Below are positions 1-10,268 of a DNA stretch of 64,000 nucleotides, in pieces; the first letter of the stretch is position 1, and the number at the start of each line of letters is the position of its first letter. The position numbers and the translations under genes are program-made. Source of the DNA: Ignatzschineria sp. RMDPL8A (GTDB lineage: Bacteria; Pseudomonadota; Gammaproteobacteria; Cardiobacteriales; Wohlfahrtiimonadaceae). The stretch lies in contig NZ_JAPPWA010000001.1 in NCBI RefSeq assembly GCF_029815055.1, positions 199,635 to 263,634 on the forward strand, read 5' to 3'. The notes beneath the pieces were generated by a model that was not told the DNA's origin, ran no database searches, and worked only from the letters and a program-made list of their open reading frames with translations.

Positions 1-1459
<1,459 letters not shown>

Positions 1460-1573
1460 TCATGAATGAAACAAACAGAAAAAGACGAGAGTCTGGCAAC
1501 GTAATGAATCATATAAGCGCGATTGCAAGGCGTTTGGCGATCTTTAATTAGGATTATTAGCGATCAAAACAAC

Positions 1574-1609
1574 AAAAAAGCCTTAACCCCAACGTGTGGA
1601 GATAAGGCT
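1574..1609 (-). terminator. Intrinsic terminator between the TPP riboswitch and thiC
   Basis: On the minus strand AGCCTTA pairs with TAAGGCT. An inner TCTCC/GGGGT extension lengthens the stem, and five or more T follow. It lies after the TPP aptamer and before thiC, which is the expected position for the expression platform of a transcription-terminating riboswitch. Confidence 0.8.
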
Positions 1610-1627
1610 CATGACAATTCGTGCGGA

Positions 1628-1722
1628 TATACTTCCCTACGCTGGTATGAGCCAGATCAGGTCCTGAGGGTCTAAAAGCTCGATTGCTTTAATCTCAGCC
1701 CACATGAGTGGACGCCCCTAGT
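1628..1722 (-). promoter_or_regulatory. TPP riboswitch (THI element) controlling thiC
   Basis: The minus strand contains the conserved THI-box blocks in order: GGGGCG, then GGGCTGAGA, then ACCCTCAGGACCTGATCTGG, then a closing block ending in CAGCGTAGGGAA. The aptamer is about 180 bases upstream of thiC. A terminator lies between the two, so TPP binding is expected to favour termination. Confidence 0.95.
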
Positions 1723-1786
1723 GAAATCTATGCTACGTTTATAGCGCGTATTGTTAAGGAATGCAAATATCCGCCGGTTTTTCCGC

Positions 1787-3064
1787 TTAACGGCAGAAGG
1801 TAATCCGCTCTGTTTCACCCATATGGATATGAGTTTCAGGGAGTGTCGTTTCCGCTAAAATCTCCCCGTGACGAATTGAATAACGGGTCGGCACCTGACG
1901 GCGCAGCGCATCAAAGCCATTTTCTGCCGGTAAGATAATGCAGTTTGCCGAGTTCCCTTCCTCAATGCCGTAATCATCTAAATGAAGCGTTCGCGCTGAG
2001 TTCGTTGAAATGAGATCAAGCCCATTATTGAGCTCGGGATAGCCCATCATTTGGCAGACATGAAGCCCCATATGCAACACCTGAAGCATATTCGCCGTTC
2101 CAAGTGGATACCATGGATCAAAAACATCATCGTGACCAAAACAGACGTTTAAGCCCGATTTTAACAGCTCTTTCACTCGCGTAATTCCGCGACGTTTCGG
2201 ATAGCGATCAAAGCGCCCTTGCAGATGGATATTCACCAAGGGGTTTGCGACAAAGTTAATCCCTGAGAGTCTAAAGACGCGGAAAAGACGTGAGGCATAC
2301 GCATCATTATAAGAGTGCATCGCCGTTGTATGACTGGCTGTAACGCGCTCGCCAATCTCATCTCGATAGGCAAAGGCCGCCACTGATTCCACAAAGCGGG
2401 ACTGCTCATCGTCAATCTCATCGCAATGAATATCGATTAAACGATCGTATTTTTTCGCCAGCTCAAAGACATAATTGAGCGAATCGACGCCATATTCACG
2501 GGTAAATTCAAAATGAGGAATCCCGCCAACGGCGTCCGCCCCCATCTTCATCGCCTCTTCTAACAGCGCCTTACCATTGGGGAACGATAAAATCCCCTCT
2601 TGCGGGAACGCCACGATCTGCACATCAATGTAATCGCGCACCTCTTCTTTGAGCTCGAGCATCGCTTTGAGCGCCGTTAGCGTCGGATCAGAGACATCAA
2701 CATGAGTTCTGACATGCTGAATTCCGTTGGCGATCTGCCATTTTAATGTGGTGAGCGCGCGCTGTTTCACATCCGCTTCACTCAACATCGCCTTACGCTC
2801 CGCCCAACGCTCGATTCCCTCAAAGAGCGTGCCCGATTCATTCCACTTCGGCTCGCCAGCGGTTTGCGTTGTATCAAGGTGAATATGAGGCTCGATAAAG
2901 GGCGCAATCACTAGCCCCGCCTCCGCATCGAGAACGGCCACATCCTCGCCTAATTCGAGATTTTTATCTTGCGGGACAATGGCCTCAAATCGGCCATTAT
3001 TCATCATGATTTGCCACAGCCCGTCACGGTCACGCAGACGCGCATTTTGAATGATTCGTTTCAT
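1787..3064 (-). CDS. codA: Cytosine deaminase CodA
   Basis: This cytoplasmic metal-dependent amidohydrolase deaminates cytosine to uracil. The 425-residue protein closely resembles E. coli CodA (427 aa). Visible motifs are the HxH metal pair in [37 protein letters not shown], the catalytic-site [14 protein letters not shown], and [16 protein letters not shown]. An upstream in-frame GTG at 3070 overlaps the AGGAG ribosome-binding site, so the ATG at 3064 (spacing 5) is the real start. It begins 8 bases after codB, forming a codBA operon for cytosine salvage. Confidence 0.96.
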   Translation of the reverse strand: MKRIIQNARLRDRDGLWQIMMNNGRFEAIVPQDKNLELGEDVAVLDAEAGLVIAPFIEPHIHLDTTQTAGEPKWNESGTLFEGIERWAERKAMLSEADVKQRALTTLKWQIANGIQHVRTHVDVSDPTLTALKAMLELKEEVRDYIDVQIVAFPQEGILSFPNGKALLEEAMKMGADAVGGIPHFEFTREYGVDSLNYVFELAKKYDRLIDIHCDEIDDEQSRFVESVAAFAYRDEIGERVTASHTTAMHSYNDAYASRLFRVFRLSGINFVANPLVNIHLQGRFDRYPKRRGITRVKELLKSGLNVCFGHDDVFDPWYPLGTANMLQVLHMGLHVCQMMGYPELNNGLDLISTNSARTLHLDDYGIEEGNSANCIILPAENGFDALRRQVPTRYSIRHGEILAETTLPETHIHMGETERITFCR

Positions 3065-3072
3065 GGTCACTC

Positions 3073-4302
3073 CTATTTGATTCGATTACGTTCGCCGATG
3101 GTTTTCTCAAGCACAAGGTAGGTGGTTAAGCTTGCAATCACTGAGTTTACCGGCACAATTCCATTTAAAGTATAGCTCGCCACGACGCCGACAATCACCG
3201 TGATCACCGCATTCCAGTTGATGAAAATCTCATTCATCGCTTTTAGATCGCGGTAACGCTTCCGATGCAAGAAGAAATCCACAATCAAAATGGTTCCGAT
3301 CGGAGGAATCGCCGATGATAAAAAGACGAGCCAGCTGACAAAGTTATTATAGAGCCAAAGTGAACTGATCGTCCCCACAACGCCTAAAATCATCGAAAGT
3401 TTACGGCTTGAAATCCCCGTCATGCTTGAAAACCCAAGGCCTGAGGCGTAGAGCGCATTATTATTGGTCGTCCAAATATTTAGCCCCAAAATAATGATCG
3501 CCGGAATGATCAATCCCTGCACCAACATCACATCAAATATGTCTGCTTTTGAGAGTGCAAGCGTTCCCATCGCGCCAAAGATAAACATGAGCGAATTCCC
3601 GATAAAGAAGGCGAGTACCGCCACAATAATCGCCGTTTTGGCGTTTTTACCGAAGCGTAAAAAGTCCGCCGTTAAGCTCCCCGCACTGATAAAGGAGCCG
3701 ATCACAATGCTTAGCGCACTCGCCATAGTGATGGGATCGGTCGGCTCAACGAGCGCAAGCGCTTCCACACCGCCCACATCCATCACCGCTTTCCACACCG
3801 AATAGGAGCCTAAAATCGTCATCGAAGGCACCGCTAAAATCGAGAGCGCGGCAATCGCTGAAATCCCAAAATACATGGTCGCCGTCATCATCGCGCCGGC
3901 AAGAACAATTAGGAGATAGAGATTGATGCCGGTCACCTCGCTCACCGGAATCACAAACATCGCAACCCCAACGCCGAACCAACCCACTTGCGTTCCCGCG
4001 AGTAAAAATGAGGGAAGCCACGCACCGCGGCGGCCAAAAGAGTAACGTGCTAACAGATGCGTTGTCAGCCCCGTTTTAACGCCAATATAACCAAGAAGCG
4101 CCGTATAAATGGATAAAAATGCATTCCCCAACAAAATCGCGATGAAAAAATCATTGAGATTGAGCCCTGCCCCAACGCGCCCGCCGGCCAACATACTCGC
4201 AGAGAAAAATGTAAGCCCCAACATAATAAACGCAAGAGACAAAAGACTCTTGCGCTGATCGTAAGGGACGGTTCCTTGGCTAAAATTGACATCATTCGAC
4301 AT
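3073..4302 (-). CDS. codB: Cytosine permease CodB
   Basis: CodB is an inner-membrane NCS1-family symporter that imports cytosine. The 409-residue protein begins [10 protein letters not shown], like E. coli CodB. It contains [32 protein letters not shown] and [17 protein letters not shown], with about 12 hydrophobic segments. A longer reading frame extends upstream, but GGGAG lies seven bases before the ATG at 4302, which fixes the start. It is translationally close to codA and about 140 bases downstream of ubiV on the same strand. Confidence 0.95.
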   Translation of the reverse strand: MSNDVNFSQGTVPYDQRKSLLSLAFIMLGLTFFSASMLAGGRVGAGLNLNDFFIAILLGNAFLSIYTALLGYIGVKTGLTTHLLARYSFGRRGAWLPSFLLAGTQVGWFGVGVAMFVIPVSEVTGINLYLLIVLAGAMMTATMYFGISAIAALSILAVPSMTILGSYSVWKAVMDVGGVEALALVEPTDPITMASALSIVIGSFISAGSLTADFLRFGKNAKTAIIVAVLAFFIGNSLMFIFGAMGTLALSKADIFDVMLVQGLIIPAIIILGLNIWTTNNNALYASGLGFSSMTGISSRKLSMILGVVGTISSLWLYNNFVSWLVFLSSAIPPIGTILIVDFFLHRKRYRDLKAMNEIFINWNAVITVIVGVVASYTLNGIVPVNSVIASLTTYLVLEKTIGERNRIK

Positions 4303-4443
4303 CGTTTCACTCCCGTTTGAATGTCTGAAAAATAAACTAAATCTAAAACGGTCTCGCGCCTTTTCTCGGCACAAAACTTTCATATCATAAACGGTTTAAG
4401 TGTTTTCTGCTGATTTAATTATCTTTACATTGATCCAGGTTTC

Positions 4444-5352
4444 TTAACGGTTAGTGTGATTTGATTCGCCTGCAATCTCTTTTCCCGCTGTGCCTTCCCA
4501 ATAGCCTTGGCAACTCATCGGATTGACCTCGCCGCTATAGAGCGGATTATTGAGCTTTTCGCGGTAATTTTCTAAAACCTCAATCGTCTCAAGCCCAAGC
4601 GGTGAAAGACGAATATAATCGGCCAATGTCGCAACCTCTGAGAGCACCGGAAGCAGATCATAACAGCGGGCGCTTTGGGTCTGAATGCCATTAATCCGGA
4701 AGATCGCTTCTGCTTCTTGCGTCTCCACCAATTTCCCGACAGGGTCGTGAATGCAACAGGTTTCACAATCGGCTTTACTCACTTTTTCCGCCCGCGCACT
4801 AAAACAGCGCGCCGAATAGGCAAGGGGCAGATAACCATAGCTAAAGAGCTCCACCTCAAATTGATCTCGAATGCCCCACGCGTTGGCCTCGGTTAAAATA
4901 TTGGTCAGCCACTCCCGCGAAAGCTCGACCGGCATGCACCAGCGCGTCATGCCATTTTTAAGTAAAATCTCGAGCGTTTCTGCATTATAGACATTGAGCG
5001 CATGTCCCGCCACAAAGGGAAGCCCGTGCTCATAACAGAGATTGACCGCGGCAAAATCGTTCGCCTCGATCATCACCTCACCATTTAATACCGCTTTACG
5101 CAGATCCACCATTTTGGCGTTGGAATCAATGAGGGCGAGCGTTGTCAGCACCACCTCTTTCCCCGCCGCTTTAAGCATTGTTGCGAGCTCAAGCCAATCG
5201 GGAAGCAGGAGCTCTTTACGCTTATGGCATACTGCTTCCCCAAGATAAATTACATCGGCCGTTGATGATTTCGCCGCCTCGTAAAACGATTCAACATCAC
5301 CCTTTTCCCAACAATATAAGATCGGCCCTAAACTCAGTTTTGTTTGATTCAT
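4444..5352 (-). CDS. ubiV: O2-independent ubiquinone biosynthesis protein UbiV (U32 family)
   Basis: UbiV forms a 4Fe-4S heterodimer with UbiU that hydroxylates ubiquinone precursors without oxygen. The 302-residue protein starts MNQTKLSLGPILYCWEKG. The four expected cluster cysteines are visible: one in LGEAVCHKRKELL and three in ARCFSARAEKVSKADCETCC. GGGGAG about eight bases before the ATG at 5352 supports this start over a longer frame. It is 40 bases downstream of ubiU and must be cotranscribed with it. Confidence 0.93.
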   Translation of the reverse strand: MNQTKLSLGPILYCWEKGDVESFYEAAKSSTADVIYLGEAVCHKRKELLLPDWLELATMLKAAGKEVVLTTLALIDSNAKMVDLRKAVLNGEVMIEANDFAAVNLCYEHGLPFVAGHALNVYNAETLEILLKNGMTRWCMPVELSREWLTNILTEANAWGIRDQFEVELFSYGYLPLAYSARCFSARAEKVSKADCETCCIHDPVGKLVETQEAEAIFRINGIQTQSARCYDLLPVLSEVATLADYIRLSPLGLETIEVLENYREKLNNPLYSGEVNPMSCQGYWEGTAGKEIAGESNHTNR

Positions 5353-5392
5353 CGGATTCTCCCCTTCTCTTTTATAATCGTGTTCTGCTACC

Positions 5393-6388
5393 CTACTGCC
5401 AATGATGCTCATAAGCACCAAGCGTTGTCTGCTTCCCTTCTGAAATGGAGCTGAGCGCTTCCATCCATTCCGGTTGAATGGTGAAGTTGTCCGGATCGCG
5501 CTGATAGGCATCAATTGCGGCGCGCCACGTTTTGGTCACCTTTTCCACATAGGCGGGGCTCCGTTGTCGCCCTTCAATCTTCACCGAAGCAATTCCGATT
5601 TTAAAAAACTCTGGAATAAGCTCGATGGTGTTAAGACTCGTCGGCTCTTCAAAGGCGTGATTGAGCTCATTGTCAACGTGATAACAACCCTTGCATAGCG
5701 TCGGATAACCGGCATGCTCATCTTTTTTATAACGATCAATCAACACATCATTTAATCGCGTTTCAAAGCCCTCATCGGTATCGACCCACTTCACATATTC
5801 CGCCGGAGAACAGGCCCCTGCAGTGTTTGGCGACTTGCCAGTCACATAGGATGAGAGATAACAGCGCCCCTCCGCCATAATGCAAAGACCGCCAAAGGCA
5901 AAGACCTCAAGCGGCACATCGGACTGTTTCGCGAGCTGTTTAACCAAATGAATCGGCAGCACCCGCGGAATCACAACGCGCGCAATGTTAAATTCCCGCT
6001 TATAGAAATTGATCGCTTCCACATTGGTTGCTGAGGCTTGAACCGAGAGATGAATCTCCGTATCGGGGTGATTTTCATGAGCGTAGGCAAGATTCGCAAT
6101 ATCCGATAAAATTAAGACATCCGCGCCGGAGGTGACCGCTGTATCCACCGCCTTTTTCCACAAATCTGATGCAGACGGCTCGGCAAAGGTATTGATCGCC
6201 ACATGCAGTTTTCGCCCGCGATCTTTGGTATAGCGCGACGCTTCATTTAATAATTTGGGGGAAAAATTGAGCCCCGGAAAGTGCCGCGCATTCGTTTCAT
6301 CGCGTAAACCCACATAGACCGCATCGGCTCCGCAATCGACCGCGCGCTTTAAGGCAGGCATATTTCCCGCCGGACAAAGTAACTCCAT
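5393..6388 (-). CDS. ubiU: O2-independent ubiquinone biosynthesis protein UbiU (U32 family)
   Basis: UbiU is the partner of UbiV in the oxygen-independent hydroxylation of ubiquinone precursors. The protein is 331 residues, the same length as E. coli UbiU, and starts MELLCPAGNMPALKRAVDCGADAVYVG. The U32 signature region with cluster cysteines reads FGGLCIMAEGRCYLSS, with GACSPAEY and TLCKGCYH after it. AGGAG seven bases before the ATG at 6388 sets the start. The gene is divergent from ubiT, and the shared 90-base region carries two FNR-type boxes. Confidence 0.94.
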   Translation of the reverse strand: MELLCPAGNMPALKRAVDCGADAVYVGLRDETNARHFPGLNFSPKLLNEASRYTKDRGRKLHVAINTFAEPSASDLWKKAVDTAVTSGADVLILSDIANLAYAHENHPDTEIHLSVQASATNVEAINFYKREFNIARVVIPRVLPIHLVKQLAKQSDVPLEVFAFGGLCIMAEGRCYLSSYVTGKSPNTAGACSPAEYVKWVDTDEGFETRLNDVLIDRYKKDEHAGYPTLCKGCYHVDNELNHAFEEPTSLNTIELIPEFFKIGIASVKIEGRQRSPAYVEKVTKTWRAAIDAYQRDPDNFTIQPEWMEALSSISEGKQTTLGAYEHHWQ

Positions 6389-6401
6389 AACCGATCTCCT
6401 T

Positions 6402-6415
6402 TTGACGCTTATCAA
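6402..6415. promoter_or_regulatory. Putative FNR box, one mismatch (TTGACGCTTATCAA)
   Basis: The site matches the FNR/ANR consensus TTGAT-N4-ATCAA except for one base in the left half. Its centre is about 41 bases upstream of a position near 6450. That position would be a plausible ubiT transcription start, with TAGCAT at 6438-6443 as a weak -10. It is read here as the class II activator site for ubiT; the spacing argument is inference. Confidence 0.6.
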
Positions 6416-6452
6416 GACCTATTCAAGATAGTTTGTTTAGCATGAATTCTCA

Positions 6453-6466
6453 TTGATACATATCAA
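6453..6466. promoter_or_regulatory. Perfect FNR box (TTGATACATATCAA)
   Basis: This is an exact match to TTGAT-N4-ATCAA, 12 bases upstream of the ubiT start codon and 64 bases upstream of ubiU on the other strand. Its centre lies 41.5 bases from position 6418. TATCTT (minus strand 6430-6425) is a suitable -10 for a ubiU start there. E. coli ubiUV is known to be activated by FNR under anaerobiosis, which fits. Confidence 0.85.
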
Positions 6467-6478
6467 GGGAGGAAGAGT

Positions 6479-7003
6479 ATGCAGTCCCCATTTAGACTAC
6501 GCCACAGGGCAATTGAATCATTGCCTAACTTAATGAAATTAAACCTTAAAATGATGCCATTTTTTATGCAAAAAGCGGTGGGGGAACGGCTCTTAAATCA
6601 ATTTTTTAGCGATGCAATACAAGACGATGAGCTCTATTTTTTAGAGGGTAAGGTGATGGCGATCTTGGTCAAAGATCTCGATTATTTACTCAATATCACC
6701 GTGCAAAATGGACGAATTTCGCTGCTTCCATTAACCGCCGAAGCTGATGTCACCTTGTCCGCAAATCACGATAATTTAGTCTATATGATGACCCGATTTG
6801 AAGACCCGGATACACTTTTTTTTAAGCGGAAACTAAAAATTGAAGGGGAGACAGCGCTTGGACTTGAGGCGAAAAATTGGCTCGATAGCATGGAGCTCGA
6901 TATTTTACCAAATTGGTGTAAAACCCCGCTGCTGCAGTATGCTCATGAATTAAAACGGATTGAAGCCTCTCTGCCTGAAAGTTCGGCGGTGCTAACGCCT
7001 TAA
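6479..7003 (+). CDS. ubiT: Ubiquinone biosynthesis accessory factor UbiT (SCP2 domain)
   Basis: UbiT is an SCP2-type lipid-binding protein needed with UbiUV for anaerobic ubiquinone synthesis. The 174-residue protein has the compact SCP2 layout: an N-terminal helical stretch, then residues ~45-130 with EGKVMAILVKDLDYLLNITV, and the late LKIEGETALGLEAKNWLDSMELD typical of UbiT. A GGGAGGA ribosome-binding site precedes the ATG. It is divergent from ubiU across the FNR boxes, so the three genes should be co-regulated by oxygen. Confidence 0.9.
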   Translation: MQSPFRLRHRAIESLPNLMKLNLKMMPFFMQKAVGERLLNQFFSDAIQDDELYFLEGKVMAILVKDLDYLLNITVQNGRISLLPLTAEADVTLSANHDNLVYMMTRFEDPDTLFFKRKLKIEGETALGLEAKNWLDSMELDILPNWCKTPLLQYAHELKRIEASLPESSAVLTP

Positions 7004-7008
7004 AACAA

Positions 7009-7045
7009 AAACCTCGATCCCTTTTACGAAGATCGAGGTTTTTAT
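7009..7045. terminator. Bidirectional terminator between ubiT and the Asn-synthase-like gene
   Basis: AACCTCGATC and GATCGAGGTT form a ten-base-pair stem flanked by A-rich and T-rich runs. It can serve ubiT on the plus strand and the converging gene at 7057-8838 on the minus strand. Confidence 0.85.
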
Positions 7046-7056
7046 TTGCTATCTGA

Positions 7057-8838
7057 TTATTGTCCGACGCTTTGTAGCCAGAGCTCAAGGAGCGCACAGT
7101 GCCAGAGTTTCGAGCCTTTAATATTGGTAAAACTCGATTCCGCTTCCGGATGATTTAATAGATTTTCCACATAGCCCGCGTTGAAAATGCCGCGCTCTTT
7201 CGCTTTTTGACTCGTTAAGGTATCGCGCATCATCTCTAAAAACTCACCGCGCACATATTTAAGCGCCGGCATTGGGAAATAGGCTTTCGGGCGATCGATA
7301 ATTGAATCGGGCACACGGCCGCGAGCGATATCTTTCAAAATCCCTTTCCCCTGTTGCGCAAGTTTATACTCAGGCGGCATCGCCATCGCAAGCTCAACGA
7401 GTTTATGATCCATAAACGGCATCCGCGCCTCTAAACCATGGGCCATCGTCATATTATCAACGCGTTTAACCGGATCATCGACGATGAGCGTTGTGGCATC
7501 AAGGCGAAGTACGCTATCTAAAAAGGTATCCGCGCCCGGTGAAACTAACTTATCGCGAATGAAATCCCCGGTCACATCGCCGACGTGATATTTTTCATTA
7601 AAGGCGGTGAGCCACTCCGAATGCGGACGGTCAAAATAGTATTGGCTGAAGCGTTTTAACGGATCGCTCTCGGTACTTTCATGCATAAGCGGATACCAGA
7701 AATAGCCGGCAAAGACCTCATCGGCGCCCTGCCCACTTTGGACAACGCTAGTTACACTTTTCACCTGTTCTGAGAGCAGATAAAAGCCGATCGCATCCTG
7801 CCCAAAAAGAGGTTCACTCATATTTTTAATGGCATCAGGAAGACGAGTTAACGCTTTTTCGTTCGGCACTTGGAATTTGTGGTGATCGGTCTGATATTTG
7901 GCAACAAACTGATCGGAGAAACGAAATTCCGAGCCTTCCTCTTCTGGCGTATCTTCAAAGCCGACGGAAAAGGTCTGAATTTTATCGTGTCCCTTTTCAA
8001 TCGCTAATGCGGTAATTAGCGTCGAATCAAGCCCGCCCGATAATAAAACGCCCACCGGTTCATCGCTAAAGCCCATATAAGCATCGACTGCGTCCGACAG
8101 CGTCGATTCCACCGCCTCTTTCCAATCTTCGTATTCCCAATCGGTATGCTCACGCACTGCACTTAACGTCCAGTAGCGGGTTTCGGTCATATTGCCGAGC
8201 GCATCGATCGTCATAATGTGAGCGGGATGAACTTTTTGAATGCCCTCGAAAATCGTATACGGTGCAGGCACCACGGCGTGAAGCGTATACATAAAGTGAA
8301 GCGCAATCGGATTGATCTCCGTATTAATATCGCCGGTGGCTAAAAGGCTCTGGGTATTGGAAGCAAAATAGATCTGCTCGCCGGTTTTTCCTTTAGCCAC
8401 ATAGAGCGGTTTGGCGCCCATGCGATCTCGCACAAGATGCATTTTATTGGCGTTTTTATCCCACAGTGCAAAGGCAAATACCCCGCGGAAACGGCTCGCC
8501 GCCTCCATCATGCCCCAGGCGCGATAGGCGTATAAAATCACCTCGGCATCGGCATTGGTTCTAAAGGTAAAGCCCTTTGCTTCAAGCTCACCGCGGAGCT
8601 CATGTTGATTGTAGATCGTCCCGTTTAGGGTGACGATATTGCCGGTTTCAGGATCGGTAAACGGCTCTTTTTGTGCATGATCGATCGCAAGATGCGCATG
8701 CAATAACCCCACCGCATTAGAGAGCTCAAAATCGAGCCCATCAGGCCCGCGTTTTTTGAGTGGGTCGGCCATTTTCTCTAATAATCCACGATCCACACCG
8801 CGTTCTTTGAGATTAATAATACCTGCAATGCCACTCAT
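7057..8838 (-). CDS. Asparagine-synthase-family amidotransferase with Ser in place of the glutaminase Cys
   Basis: The 593-residue protein has an N-terminal class II glutaminase domain (~1-200) and a C-terminal ATP-dependent synthase domain (~220-590). The synthase domain is intact: LLSGGLDST at the PP-loop and SGQGADEVFAGY. The stretches LHAVVPAPYT, DDPVKRVDNMTMAHGLEARMPF, RPKAYFPMPALKYVRG and IKGSKLW resemble N-acetylglutaminylglutamine amidotransferases more than AsnB. The glutaminase domain looks disabled. It begins Met-Ser-Gly instead of Met-Cys-Gly, has His49 where AsnB has its substrate Arg, and reads NGT instead of NGE. The partner genes of the usual NAGGN trio are not adjacent. An ammonia-dependent or altered reaction is inferred. 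Confidence 0.8.
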   Translation of the reverse strand: MSGIAGIINLKERGVDRGLLEKMADPLKKRGPDGLDFELSNAVGLLHAHLAIDHAQKEPFTDPETGNIVTLNGTIYNQHELRGELEAKGFTFRTNADAEVILYAYRAWGMMEAASRFRGVFAFALWDKNANKMHLVRDRMGAKPLYVAKGKTGEQIYFASNTQSLLATGDINTEINPIALHFMYTLHAVVPAPYTIFEGIQKVHPAHIMTIDALGNMTETRYWTLSAVREHTDWEYEDWKEAVESTLSDAVDAYMGFSDEPVGVLLSGGLDSTLITALAIEKGHDKIQTFSVGFEDTPEEEGSEFRFSDQFVAKYQTDHHKFQVPNEKALTRLPDAIKNMSEPLFGQDAIGFYLLSEQVKSVTSVVQSGQGADEVFAGYFWYPLMHESTESDPLKRFSQYYFDRPHSEWLTAFNEKYHVGDVTGDFIRDKLVSPGADTFLDSVLRLDATTLIVDDPVKRVDNMTMAHGLEARMPFMDHKLVELAMAMPPEYKLAQQGKGILKDIARGRVPDSIIDRPKAYFPMPALKYVRGEFLEMMRDTLTSQKAKERGIFNAGYVENLLNHPEAESSFTNIKGSKLWHCALLELWLQSVGQ

Positions 8839-8872
8839 AAGTTGCCTCTCTTTTGGTAGGGTAAAAATAATG

Positions 8873-8891
8873 AAGGCGCGCGTTGCGCCTT
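8873..8891 (-). terminator. Weak hairpin downstream of the IscA-like gene
   Basis: AAGGCGC and GCGCCTT form a seven-base-pair stem. On the minus strand it is followed by CATTATTTTT, a poor T-run. It may partly terminate transcription before the Asn-synthase-like gene. Confidence 0.4.
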
Positions 8892-8914
8892 ATATCAGTA
8901 TAGTGAATGTTCGG

Positions 8915-9232
8915 TTAAAAAAGAAAGCTTTCGCCACAGCCACATTCCGCTTTTGCGTCAGGATTGCTAAAGCGAAACGTGCGATTTAATCCCTCTTTAA
9001 CATAATCGAGCGTCACATTTTTAAGATAGGGAAGATTTTCCTCTTCCGCGACGAGCGTTAACGGCTCTTTTTCAAGCACCACGAGCGACTCATCGAGCTC
9101 TTTACAAAAATCGAGATAATACATAAATCCCGAACAGCCTGATTTTTTCAGCGCGACTTTAATCGCGACCGCATCAGACTCGGCCAAGGTTTTCGCTAAT
9201 TGATTGCGTGCATTGTCAGTTACAGTAAACAT
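8915..9232 (-). CDS. HesB/IscA-family iron-sulfur carrier
   Basis: The 105-residue protein is an A-type Fe-S scaffold or carrier. It has the three conserved cysteines: one in KKSGCSGFMYYLDF and two in the C-terminal ECGCGESF. GGGAGA five bases before the ATG at 9232 supports this start over an upstream in-frame Met. It does not sit in an isc or suf cluster. Its neighbours are a BioC-like and an Asn-synthase-like gene, so the client is unknown. It could be IscA, SufA or ErpA-like; the family is clear but the subgroup is not. Confidence 0.88.
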   Translation of the reverse strand: MFTVTDNARNQLAKTLAESDAVAIKVALKKSGCSGFMYYLDFCKELDESLVVLEKEPLTLVAEEENLPYLKNVTLDYVKEGLNRTFRFSNPDAKAECGCGESFLF

Positions 9233-9425
9233 GATGTCTCCCTTCAATTTAAAGGCTCCGTCCATCGGTTTTTCCGGCGTTTTTCCCACGATTCATCAAC
9301 GGTCGAGGATATGGAAAAAGCAATATGGTACGGTTTTAGTACTAATTGCAATATTATACACAACCCGAGCCCTTTCTGCTACGAAAGGCGCTCTGTTTCC
9401 ACAAGTCTCAATTGTCGTATTTTAC

Positions 9426-10172
9426 TTAAAAATCCGCTTTCAGATGGGTGATATCCACATAGACATCGCCGCTCTTTTGAGGCGTATTTTTCACCTCAGG
9501 CACGCCCGCTTCTGCGTAAATCACATCAAAGCTAATGGTGTAGAGCTCGCCATCAAAGCACTCTTTGGCCACATTCTCTTTCCACGTTTCTAACCAATTT
9601 GGCGTACGCAAACCCTTATCCGGATCAAACGGACGACCGCCCACAACGCGCAGATCGTTAAGCAGTGTTTCAAGTTTTTCATAGGTAAGATTGATTTTTT
9701 CAATGAAGAGCACCGAATCTTTAAAACCAAGTCCGTGCATAAAATCACCCACATCTTCAATGTCGGGAAAACCGTTGATGGCAATGCCGTTTTCCTGCAT
9801 CAGCTCGCCAAAACTCCCAACGCCGATCATCGTCATAATCACGCGCCCGCCGGGATTGGTAAGGCGATAATAATTACGCATCGCCTCTTCAAACTCCCAC
9901 ACATCTTGCAGATAGAGATTGCTCACAATAAGATCCGCCGGAAGCGTCGTTTCATCGATATTTTCCGCAACTTCACTGCCGGTAAAACGGTTTTTTAACA
10001 GTCCCGTTAAATAGTGATCAAACGCGCCATCATTAATAATGCGCGAGGGCTCGGTTGTTGGTTTGACATACTCCACCAGTCGGCGCGCGATCTCGTGGTG
10101 CAAGAATCCATGGGTTTCATAGATCTCAGGATTTTTTTCTAGAACATTACGGCTACGTCGTTTACTCACCAT
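9426..10172 (-). CDS. BioC/NDUFAF5-like methyltransferase-fold protein with degenerate SAM motif I
   Basis: The 248-residue protein resembles BioC and NDUFAF5-type class I methyltransferases. It has FLHHEIARRLVEYV at the N-terminus, DLIVSNLYLQDV followed by NPGGRVIMTMIGVGSFGEL in the middle, and a DVGDFMHGLGF helix later. Where motif I (D/E-x-G-x-G-x-G) is expected it reads INDGAFDHYL, so SAM binding is doubtful. The ATG at 10172 follows AGGTGGGGAG closely. The neighbours give no pathway. It may be a diverged BioC, a complex I assembly-type factor or a non-catalytic relative. Confidence 0.65.
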   Translation of the reverse strand: MVSKRRSRNVLEKNPEIYETHGFLHHEIARRLVEYVKPTTEPSRIINDGAFDHYLTGLLKNRFTGSEVAENIDETTLPADLIVSNLYLQDVWEFEEAMRNYYRLTNPGGRVIMTMIGVGSFGELMQENGIAINGFPDIEDVGDFMHGLGFKDSVLFIEKINLTYEKLETLLNDLRVVGGRPFDPDKGLRTPNWLETWKENVAKECFDGELYTISFDVIYAEAGVPEVKNTPQKSGDVYVDITHLKADF

Positions 10173-10238
10173 CTCCCCACCTGTTTTATTCGTTTTTGCA
10201 AAGCATAATCATATAATGATTTCGCCCAAAGCGCCAAA

Positions 10239-10268
10239 TTGACAACGAGATGCCCAAGTGCTACTAAT
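10239..10268 (+). promoter_or_regulatory. Candidate sigma70 promoter for tenA
   Basis: TTGACA at 10239-10244 is a consensus -35. ACTAAT, 18 bases further on, is a weak -10. The start would be near 10276, about 70 bases before tenA. No THI-box element is visible upstream of tenA, unlike thiC. Confidence 0.3.

Noticed and set aside
3740-4030. Alternative-frame ORFs inside codB and other core genes
   Set aside because: They overlap strongly conserved proteins in another frame and have no ribosome-binding sites.
4303-4383. N-terminal extension of CodB
   Set aside because: Homologues start at [10 protein letters not shown]-like sequence, and the GGGAG site fits only the ATG at 4302.
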